Part shown: piece by piece, positions 57,386 through 64,000 of the stretch | How positions within the stretch are numbered: the first letter of the stretch is position 1 | How the letters are laid out: each line of letters begins with the position of its first letter | Source: Qipengyuania mesophila | GTDB lineage: Bacteria; Pseudomonadota; Alphaproteobacteria; Sphingomonadales; Sphingomonadaceae | Reading direction: 5' to 3' | Length of the DNA: 64,000 nucleotides | Assembly: GCF_019711655.1 (NCBI RefSeq) | Contig: NZ_JAIGNU010000001.1 | Coordinates: forward strand, 62,001 to 126,000 | Notes under the pieces: model-generated | What the model was told of the DNA's origin: nothing | The model's input: the letters and a program-made list of their open reading frames with translations, nothing else | Databases searched by the model: none | Made by a program: the position numbers and the translations under genes

Positions 57386-58252
57386 TTGACCGCATCGAAA
57401 TCCCAGACCCCGACCGCAACCTTCCGCATGATGGAGGCCGGCGGACGGAGCCTGCGCGTGGCGCACTGGCGGCTCGACGAACCGCTCGACCATCCGCCGA
57501 TCCTCTTCTTCAACGGCATCGGCGCCAATATCGAGGCGGTCGCCCCGCTCGCCGAAATGCTCACCGAGCGCGCCTTCGTGATGTTCGACATGCCGGGCAC
57601 GGGCGAAAGCCCCGATCCGACACTGCCCTACAATCCCTTCACCATGAGCTGGACCGCGCGGCTGATCCTCGACCAGCTCGGCGTGGACGAAGTCGACGTG
57701 ATGGGCGTGTCGTGGGGAGGCGCAATGGCGCAGCATTTCGCGCTGCAATATCCCAAACGCACCCGCCGCCTCGTCCTCGCCGCGACGACGGCGGGCATGC
57801 TGATGGTACCGGGCAATCCCGCGGCGCTGACCAAGATGGCCAATCCGCGCCGCTATATCGATCCAAATTTCATGAACGAGCACTTCCAGACGCTCTACGG
57901 CGGGACCGATCGCGACGGGCAGGCGCACCAGAAGGATGGCCATATCGGCCGGCTGAAGCCGCCCAGCCCGCGCGGATACTTGTACCAGCTCATCGCCATG
58001 CTTGGCTGGACCAGCCTCCCCGCGCTGCCCTTCCTGAGCAAGGAGGTGCTGGTGATGATGGGCGACGACGACCAGATCGTCCCGCTCATCAACGGCCGCA
58101 TCCTCGCCGGTGCGATCCCCAATGCGCAGCTCGAGGTGGTTGAGGGTGGCGGGCACCTGTTCCTGCTGACTCATGCCGACGAGAGCGTCGCGAGGCTGCG
58201 CGCCTTCCTCGACGCCCCGGCCACACCGGCGGAACTCGACCGCGCCGCCTGA
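57386..58252 (+). CDS. phaZ: Intracellular poly(3-hydroxyalkanoate) depolymerase-like hydrolase
   Basis: A 288-residue alpha/beta hydrolase. ILFFNGIGANIE, the lipase box GVSWGGAMAQ (Ser near 112), GDDDQIVPLINGR and GGGHLFLLTHA match the intracellular mcl-PHA depolymerase PhaZ of pseudomonads. It releases hydroxy acids from stored PHA. The start is TTG with AAAGGA 7 bases upstream. It directly follows phaC on the same strand, as in Pseudomonas pha loci. Confidence 0.85.
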   Translation: MTASKSQTPTATFRMMEAGGRSLRVAHWRLDEPLDHPPILFFNGIGANIEAVAPLAEMLTERAFVMFDMPGTGESPDPTLPYNPFTMSWTARLILDQLGVDEVDVMGVSWGGAMAQHFALQYPKRTRRLVLAATTAGMLMVPGNPAALTKMANPRRYIDPNFMNEHFQTLYGGTDRDGQAHQKDGHIGRLKPPSPRGYLYQLIAMLGWTSLPALPFLSKEVLVMMGDDDQIVPLINGRILAGAIPNAQLEVVEGGGHLFLLTHADESVARLRAFLDAPATPAELDRAA

Positions 58253-58287
58253 GGGCACGGGTCACGCGATCGGGAGGGAAAGCGACG

Positions 58288-59775
58288 ATGGCCACCGATC
58301 CTGCACTCGCTGCGAACCCCCTCGCCAACCAGCCGGTCCGCGCGAGCAAGGGTGAAGGCGGTGCACTCGGCAAGACGGGCTTCGCCTGGGCGGTCTTCGA
58401 ATGGGCGCGCAATCCCTATTACATCCTGATCGTCATCTACATTTTCGCGCCCTATTTCGCGCGCGACATCATCGGGGCCGACCTGCTCGCCAGCGGCGCG
58501 CTCGACGGCTTGCCGCCCGACAAGGCGCTCGCCGCGGCCAACGCGCAGGGACAGGCGACCATCGCCTCGGTGACCAAATGGGCCGGCTTCATCGCCGCGA
58601 TGACCGCGCCCTTCCTCGGCGCGGCGCTCGACCGGGGGGGACCTCTCAAGCCGATCCTCGGCCTGTTTCTCGGATCGATCGTGATCTGCTCGTCCATGCT
58701 GTGGTTCGCGATGCCGGGCGGACAAGGCCTCGGCGTCGGGACCATCATGGCGTTGCTCGTGATCGCCTATGTCAGCTACACCTACTCCGAGGTAACGCAC
58801 AACGCGATGCTGAGCGTCGCTGGCGAACCCAAGCGGCTGGCGATGATCTCCGGGCTTGGCCTCGGGCTCGGCAATGGCGCGGCGACACTGATCTTCCTCG
58901 CGATCGCCATGCTCTTCGTCCTGCCGGCGACCACCGGCTGGCCCTTTGCCACGCCTCAATTCGGCGTCGACCTCGCCAAGTTCGAACATGCCCGCCTCGC
59001 GGGCCCGATCTGCGCAGCCTGGCTGGCGCTGTTCTCGATCCCATTCTTCCTCAATGCGCGCGATCCCGGGGTGCCGGGCGCGAGCTGGCCGAAAGCCTTC
59101 CGCGAAGGTGCCGCCAGCGTCTGGCGCACGTTGCGGGCGGCGTCGCAATACCGCCAGCTGATGAAGTTCCTCGTCGCGCGCATGTTCTATGCCGATGCCA
59201 TGGCGGCGCTGCTGGCGCTGGGCGCAGTCTATGTCGCGCTCTTCCTCGGCTGGGATTTCCTCGAAATGCTCTGCTACGCGATCTTCGCCAGCGCCTGCGC
59301 CTTCGCGGGGGGCATTTTCGGCGGATGGCTCGAAAATCGGATCGGGGTGAAGCGCGCGCTGGTGGTCGAGATCCTCGCGATGGTGGCGACCGGCCTCGTG
59401 CAATTGAGCATCACGCAGGAGAGCCTGTTCCTCGGCCTCGTCGAAAACCGCGAGGTCTGGGCCGGGCCGGTCTTCCCGACGCTTTCCGACATCGTGTATC
59501 TCAGCCTCATCAGCGTGGTCGCGGTTACCGCGACAGCCAGTATCTCGTCGGGTAGGACGATGCTGGTGACGCTCGCCCCACCCGGGCGCAGCGGGGAGTT
59601 CTTCGGGCTCTATGCCATCGCCGGCACAATCACCGTCTGGATGGGACCGCTGCTGGTCGAGCAGTTCACCCTCTGGTCCGGCGACCAGCGCGTGGGCATG
59701 GTCTCCATCAACCTGCTCTTCTTCATCGGTCTCGGTGTCCTGCTGACCGTCCGAATGCCCGAACGCACTACCTAA
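58288..59775 (+). CDS. UMF1-family MFS transporter
   Basis: A 495-residue membrane protein with about 12 helices. FAWAVFEWARNPYYILIVIYIFAPYF (about 32-57) is the family's first helix region, and DRGG in the first loop and the late SSGRTML/PPGRSGEFFGLYA are typical of the UMF1 (Atg22-like) branch. Substrates are not known in bacteria. It follows the PhaZ gene by 35 bp and may be in that operon. Confidence 0.85.
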   Translation: MATDPALAANPLANQPVRASKGEGGALGKTGFAWAVFEWARNPYYILIVIYIFAPYFARDIIGADLLASGALDGLPPDKALAAANAQGQATIASVTKWAGFIAAMTAPFLGAALDRGGPLKPILGLFLGSIVICSSMLWFAMPGGQGLGVGTIMALLVIAYVSYTYSEVTHNAMLSVAGEPKRLAMISGLGLGLGNGAATLIFLAIAMLFVLPATTGWPFATPQFGVDLAKFEHARLAGPICAAWLALFSIPFFLNARDPGVPGASWPKAFREGAASVWRTLRAASQYRQLMKFLVARMFYADAMAALLALGAVYVALFLGWDFLEMLCYAIFASACAFAGGIFGGWLENRIGVKRALVVEILAMVATGLVQLSITQESLFLGLVENREVWAGPVFPTLSDIVYLSLISVVAVTATASISSGRTMLVTLAPPGRSGEFFGLYAIAGTITVWMGPLLVEQFTLWSGDQRVGMVSINLLFFIGLGVLLTVRMPERTT

Positions 59776-59838
59776 ACACCGCTGGACTCATCGGTTGCAT
59801 TGTGGAACCTTCTTCCATGGAGAGAGGAGCACGCAGCC

Positions 59839-61590
59839 ATGCCCGCATACGACCTGATCATTCGCAACGGGACCATCGTCGATGGCACCGGACAGGACCG
59901 CTTCACCGGCGACATCGCCATCAAGGACGGGCTGATCGCCCAGGTCGGCCAGGTCAGCGGCGACGCCGCGGAGGAAATCGATGCTGGCGGGCACCTCGTC
60001 ACCCCCGGCTTCGTCGACATCCACACGCATTACGACGGGCAGGCAACCTGGGACCAGGAAATGGCCCCGAGCAGCTGGCACGGTGTGACCACGGTGGTGA
60101 TGGGCAATTGCGGGGTCGGCTTCGCCCCGGCCAAGCCCGACAAGCACGAATGGCTGATCGGCCTGATGGAGGGTGTCGAGGACATTCCAGGCACCGCGCT
60201 GGCCGAAGGGATGAGCTGGGACTGGGAAACCTTCCCCGAATATCTCGACGCGCTCGAGAAGCTCCCGCGCACGGTCGATGTCGGCACGCATGTCCCGCAC
60301 GGCTCGGTGCGCGCCTATGTGCTGGGTGATCGCGAGCGCCCCGGCGCCGTCCCGACCGAGGACGACATCAAGGAAATGAGCCGTATCGTCGAGGAAGGCG
60401 TGCGTGCAGGCGCTCTCGGCTTCTCGACCTCGCGTACCGTGCTCCACCGAGACATCGATGGCGAGGTCGTCCCCGGCACGACGGCTACAGCAGAGGAACT
60501 GGTCGAGATCGGCCGTGCCATGGGCCGCGCCGGCCACGGCGTGTTCGAGATGGCCAGCGACATGATGCGCGAATGGGACGAATTCGGCTGGATGGGCAAG
60601 ATGAGCCGCGAGACCGGCCTGCCCGTCACTTTCGCCGCGCTGCAGTCGATCGCCAAGGAGCTGCCGCTCGAAGAGCAGATCGAGAGCATGCGCGCCGAGA
60701 ACGACAATGGCGCCAATATCGTCGCGCAGATCGCGCTGCGCGGCAACGGCATCGTCATGGCCTGGCAAGGGACCGTCCACCCCTTCCGCCTCAAGCCGAG
60801 CTGGAAGGAAATCGAGGACCTGCCGTGGGAAGAGCAGAAGGCCAGGCTGTTCGATCCCGAGTTCAAAGCGCGGATGCTCGCCGAGCAGCATGACTTCTCC
60901 GAGGTCAACCAGGACATCATCGGCCTGATCATGGTCGTCTGCGGCGGCTGGAACATGCAGTTCGAGATGGATCCCGACTTCAACTACGAACCGACCGCGG
61001 CCGAGAGCATTCTCGAACGGGCCAAGGCGGCGGCCGTCTCGGGCGACGAATACGCCTACGACCTGCTGTGTCGCGACGACGGCAAGGGCTTCATCTACCT
61101 GCCGATCCTCAACTATGCCGACGGCAATCTCGACTTCCTGATGGATCTCCAGCAGTCAGACGACACGGTGAATTCGCTGTCCGACGGCGGCGCGCATTGC
61201 GGCACGATCTGCGACGCGGCCTCACCCACCTTCATGCTGCAGCACTGGGTGCGCGACCGTTCGCGCGGCACGATCACGCTCGAGAATGCCATCAAACGCC
61301 AGTGCGCCGACACCGCGCGGCTCTACGGCCTCGAGGATCGCGGCGTGCTCGCCCCCGGCTATCTCGCCGATCTCAACATCATCGACATGGACCGGCTGAG
61401 GCTCGGCAAACCCTGGCTCGCCTTCGACCTGCCCGCGGGCGGCAAGCGGCTGCTGCAGAAGGCCGAAGGCTATGTCGCCACGATCAAGAACGGCAAGGTC
61501 ACCTTCCGCGAGGGCGAGTGGACCGGCGAGACGCCCGGCGGGCTGATCCGCGGCCCGCAGCGCGTCGAACTGCTCGAGGCGGCGGAATGA
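59839..61590 (+). CDS. N-acyl-D-amino-acid deacylase-family amidohydrolase
   Basis: A 583-residue metal-dependent hydrolase. [14 protein letters not shown] starts the beta-sandwich, [12 protein letters not shown] (His-x-His near 58-60) is the metal site, GNCGVGFAP and SDGGAHCG supply further family features. It belongs to the D-aminoacylase/dihydroorotase-like group, but actual substrates vary. GGAGAGAGG precedes the ATG at 59839. Its stop overlaps the next start by 4 bp. Confidence 0.85.
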   Translation: MPAYDLIIRNGTIVDGTGQDRFTGDIAIKDGLIAQVGQVSGDAAEEIDAGGHLVTPGFVDIHTHYDGQATWDQEMAPSSWHGVTTVVMGNCGVGFAPAKPDKHEWLIGLMEGVEDIPGTALAEGMSWDWETFPEYLDALEKLPRTVDVGTHVPHGSVRAYVLGDRERPGAVPTEDDIKEMSRIVEEGVRAGALGFSTSRTVLHRDIDGEVVPGTTATAEELVEIGRAMGRAGHGVFEMASDMMREWDEFGWMGKMSRETGLPVTFAALQSIAKELPLEEQIESMRAENDNGANIVAQIALRGNGIVMAWQGTVHPFRLKPSWKEIEDLPWEEQKARLFDPEFKARMLAEQHDFSEVNQDIIGLIMVVCGGWNMQFEMDPDFNYEPTAAESILERAKAAAVSGDEYAYDLLCRDDGKGFIYLPILNYADGNLDFLMDLQQSDDTVNSLSDGGAHCGTICDAASPTFMLQHWVRDRSRGTITLENAIKRQCADTARLYGLEDRGVLAPGYLADLNIIDMDRLRLGKPWLAFDLPAGGKRLLQKAEGYVATIKNGKVTFREGEWTGETPGGLIRGPQRVELLEAAE

Positions 61591-62597
61591 AGGCGATTCG
61601 CACCGGCGCCACGCCATCGAACCTCGAAGCTCTCGAATATTGCGATGTCGACGATGCCCCCGCCCCCGGGCCGGGCGAGATCAGCGTCGACCTGAAGGCG
61701 AGCTCGCTCAACTATCACGACTATGCCGTGGTCAAGGGGATGATCCCCGCTGCCCAGGGCCGCATTCCCATGTCCGACGGGGCTGGCGTCGTCACCGCAG
61801 TGGGCGACGGGGTGAGCGAATTCGCGGTGGGCGACCATGTCGTCAGCACCTTCTTTCCAGACTGGCTCGACGGGGCCCCGCCCGCGAGCGCCTTTACCCG
61901 CGTGCCGGGCGATGGGATCGACGGCTATGCGCGCGAGGCCGTGACCGCGCCGACGCACTGGTTCACCCGCGCGCCCAAGGGCTTCAGCCATGCCGAAGCG
62001 GCGACGCTGACCTGCGCCGGGCTGACCGCCTGGCGCGCGCTGTTCGTCGACTATGCGCTCAAGCCCGGCGACACCGTGCTGGTTCAGGGCACCGGCGGCG
62101 TGTCGATCTTCGCACTGCAGTTCGCCAAGGCGGCGGGCGCGACGGTGATCGCCACCAGCTCTTCGGACGACAAGCTCGAACGCGTCAAGGAGATGGGCGC
62201 CGACCACCTGATCAACTACAGGGAAGTCCAGGCCTGGGGACCCAAGGCACTCGAGCTGTCCGGAGGTCGCGGGGTCGACTGCGTGGTCGAAATCGGCGGC
62301 GCGGGAACGCTCGACCAGTCGATGCTGGCGACACGCGTGGGAGGACATATCGCGCTGATCGGCGTGCTCGCGGGCTTCGCCGGCCCGGTGCAGACCGCGC
62401 TGCTGTTTTCGAAGAACCTGAAGGTCCAGGGCCTGACGGTCGGCAGCCGCGCGATGCAGCAGGACATGATCGCGGCGATCGAGGCGAACGGCATCAGGCC
62501 GGTGATCAGCGATACCTTCGCGCTGCAGAACCTCGCCGATGCCTTCCGCCACCAGGAAAGCGGCGGCCACTTCGGCAAGATCGCGGTCGAGATCTAG
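61587..62597 (+). CDS. MDR-family zinc/quinone-type oxidoreductase
   Basis: A 336-residue NAD(P)-dependent medium-chain dehydrogenase. GroES-like part (about 1-130) with SSLNYHDYAVVKG, then the Rossmann motif GTGGVSIFALQFAKAAGA (about 168-185). The catalytic zinc cysteine is lacking, so it is likely a zinc-independent quinone oxidoreductase or enoyl reductase. ATGA overlap with the amidohydrolase gene indicates co-translation. Substrate unknown. Confidence 0.85.
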   Translation: MKAIRTGATPSNLEALEYCDVDDAPAPGPGEISVDLKASSLNYHDYAVVKGMIPAAQGRIPMSDGAGVVTAVGDGVSEFAVGDHVVSTFFPDWLDGAPPASAFTRVPGDGIDGYAREAVTAPTHWFTRAPKGFSHAEAATLTCAGLTAWRALFVDYALKPGDTVLVQGTGGVSIFALQFAKAAGATVIATSSSDDKLERVKEMGADHLINYREVQAWGPKALELSGGRGVDCVVEIGGAGTLDQSMLATRVGGHIALIGVLAGFAGPVQTALLFSKNLKVQGLTVGSRAMQQDMIAAIEANGIRPVISDTFALQNLADAFRHQESGGHFGKIAVEI

Positions 62598-63664
62598 GGC
62601 TCGATCACGATCCCCTTGGCGGGATCTACCGTGCCGCCTGCCATCTCGACGAAGACGTCGCGCGCGGCGGCGAGCCCCTTGTGGCGCTCGATCGTCACGC
62701 TGTCGCCCGCATCGGCGAGGAAGGCACGCCAGCTTTCCGCCATCTGCCTGCCCGCTTCCCCGGGACCGACGCTCTTGAACAGTGCCACGGCATGGTCGGG
62801 CGCGAAGAACAGCGTCGGCGTCGGGCCGGGAAGCTGCGACGCGTCGCCGCCCCGCTCGTCGATATGCGTGACGCCCACGAGGCAGGAATATTTGAGCGCG
62901 TCGCCCAGATGCGCGTGGATCGCGCCGAGCAGCTTGGCGTTGCCGGCGAAGTCGACCGAGGCGCTGGACTCGGTCGGGATGCTACCGATCTCGTCATAGG
63001 CCAGCACCTGGTCGTAGAGGCCGCTCGCCTTCACGAAATCGACATTGCCTGCGGAAGTGAGTCCGATCCACTTCACCTGCGGCGAGCGGTGCCGTGCCAC
63101 GCTAGCAAGGCCCATCGCGGTCTTGGAGGAGGCGCTGGTGAGAATGAGTTGAGAGGAGCCGAACCACTCTTCCGAGCGCATGAAATACTCGATCAGGAAG
63201 CCGGTCTTGAACAGCGGCCCGAAGATCATCCGCTCGCCCTCGCGCGCCGGATCGTGCTCGGGATCGGCGGCGAGGCGCGAATACTGGTTGTAGATCGGGC
63301 TCATCGGCTGGCGATGTGCCGCCATGTCGGTGAAGCCGGAGGCCGACACCTTGCCAGGCATCACGTCGAGATGCGTCGCCATCGGCAAATAGCCATAGAC
63401 GCGCTCGCCCTCGGCGATGTCCGGATGGTTGCTCCCGATGACCCGCGCATGGCCCCACATGGGCACGATGCCCTTGCCCTCGGGCGCGGGAAAGAAGTTC
63501 CAGTAGCCGAACCCGTCGCCGACGACCGCATAGGTCACGTTGTTGGATGTGACCGAGAAGCTCTCGATCGCAAGCCGCACCGCACCCTCACCCAGCTCGC
63601 CAAGCTCTCGCTCGACGAGTTCGGCGTCCCCGATCGCATCCTTGCGGACATGTACCTGCTGCAT
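62594..63664 (-). CDS. DUF2855 family protein
   Basis: A 356-residue protein. SVTSNNVTYAVVGD, WNFFPAPEG, GHARVI, FGPLFKTGFLI and SASSKTAMGLA are DUF2855 features. The family resembles MDR oxidoreductases with degenerate cofactor regions, and its reaction is unknown. It is convergent with the upstream MDR gene, the stops overlapping by 4 bp (CTAG). Confidence 0.85.
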   Translation of the reverse strand: MQQVHVRKDAIGDAELVERELGELGEGAVRLAIESFSVTSNNVTYAVVGDGFGYWNFFPAPEGKGIVPMWGHARVIGSNHPDIAEGERVYGYLPMATHLDVMPGKVSASGFTDMAAHRQPMSPIYNQYSRLAADPEHDPAREGERMIFGPLFKTGFLIEYFMRSEEWFGSSQLILTSASSKTAMGLASVARHRSPQVKWIGLTSAGNVDFVKASGLYDQVLAYDEIGSIPTESSASVDFAGNAKLLGAIHAHLGDALKYSCLVGVTHIDERGGDASQLPGPTPTLFFAPDHAVALFKSVGPGEAGRQMAESWRAFLADAGDSVTIERHKGLAAARDVFVEMAGGTVDPAKGIVIEP

Positions 63665-63719
63665 TCGCCTCTCTCCTTCGCGAGAGACGCTAGCGGCAGT
63701 GCGCTACCGAAGCGAGGGT

Positions 63720-64000
63720 TTAGACCCGCATCGGCATCAGCACGTAGAGCGCGGGCGCGTTCTCGTCCTTGCGGATCAGCGTCGGCGCACCGGCATCGGC
63801 GAGATGGATCTCGACCGTGTCCGAATCGATCTGGTTGAGGATGTCCTTGAGATAGCCGGCGTTGAAGCCGATCTCGAAGCCGTCGGCCGAGTATTCGGCA
63901 GGCACTTCCTCGGTCGCGGTGCCGTTGTCGGGGCTGGTGACGGTGAGCGTCACCTTGTCCCGGTCGAGCCCCATCTTGACCGCCCGGGTCTTCTCGGTGG
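63720..64000 (-). CDS. dnaN: DNA polymerase III beta sliding clamp, C-terminal part
   Basis: The last 93 residues of DnaN; the gene continues past the right edge. FEIGFNAGYLKDIL, the acidic VEIHLADAGAPTLI and the terminal YVLMPMRV are characteristic of the clamp's third domain. Its function is processive replication. A core gene whose partial state is only due to the window end. Confidence 0.95.
   Translation of the reverse strand, partial: TEKTRAVKMGLDRDKVTLTVTSPDNGTATEEVPAEYSADGFEIGFNAGYLKDILNQIDSDTVEIHLADAGAPTLIRKDENAPALYVLMPMRV

Noticed and set aside
61640-63838. 732-codon plus-strand frame across the MDR gene and DUF2855
   Set aside because: Out-of-frame overlap of two well supported genes; Arg-rich low-complexity translation.

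Overview
The window is 64 kb of high-GC alphaproteobacterial chromosome. Gene content and order (guaB beside an RsmB-like gene, an sdhCDA block, Tad pilus genes, TonB receptor, UMF1-type transporter, DUF2855) fit Sphingomonadales, most likely Erythrobacteraceae. That assignment is inferred from gene content; no rRNA or tRNA gene is visible.

Layout. 0-6 kb: RsmB-like methyltransferase (partial), guaB, a 3-hydroxybutyrate dehydrogenase, a zinc metallopeptidase and a BlaR1/BlaI-type sensor-repressor pair with visible operators. 6-9 kb: a secreted cyclophilin, then a probable nitric-oxide response cassette (YeaR-like protein, membrane protein, truncated haemoglobin, divergent NsrR), then a decayed copy of the cyclophilin 3' end. 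9-25 kb: peptidases, sdhCDA without sdhB, SDRs, a B3-type metallo-beta-lactamase-fold lipoprotein, prmA, an FAD oxidase, cinA, ligA, recN and a diguanylate cyclase. 25-33 kb: TonB receptor, bamD, Flp pilin and the complete glutamate-to-proline route (proB, proC, proA). 33-40 kb: a TPR/FecR/CHASE2-cyclase module and the TadE/TadF/TadG-like minor pilus genes. CtrA-type boxes sit upstream of both the Flp pilin and tadG.

41.6-47.7 kb is a lower-GC accessory island between an HTH-like gene and lepA. It holds a small Rossmann-like protein translationally coupled to an Nmad2 (nucleotide modification associated domain 2) protein, a protein of the 5-hydroxymethyl-dU DNA kinase / alpha-glutamyl-putrescinyl-thymine pyrophosphorylase superfamily, and a large MazG-like NTP pyrophosphohydrolase convergent to it. 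A 2.34-kb IS1595-type element (imperfect 26-bp terminal inverted repeats, 8-bp poly-A target duplication) carrying DUF3800 and two small passenger genes has inserted into the 3' end of the Nmad2 gene. Without the element, the Rossmann-like, Nmad2 and kinase/pyrophosphorylase-like genes form one same-strand row facing the MazG gene. This is the best candidate for an undescribed system, possibly nucleotide-based phage conflict or DNA-base modification.

47.7-64 kb returns to core DNA: lepA, two tandem 739-residue PAS-GGDEF-EAL-PilZ paralogues with reciprocal loss of catalytic motifs, an adrenodoxin-reductase-like FNR, a PHA synthase and PHA depolymerase pair, a UMF1 transporter, an N-acyl-D-amino-acid deacylase-like amidohydrolase coupled to an MDR oxidoreductase, DUF2855, and the 3' end of dnaN.
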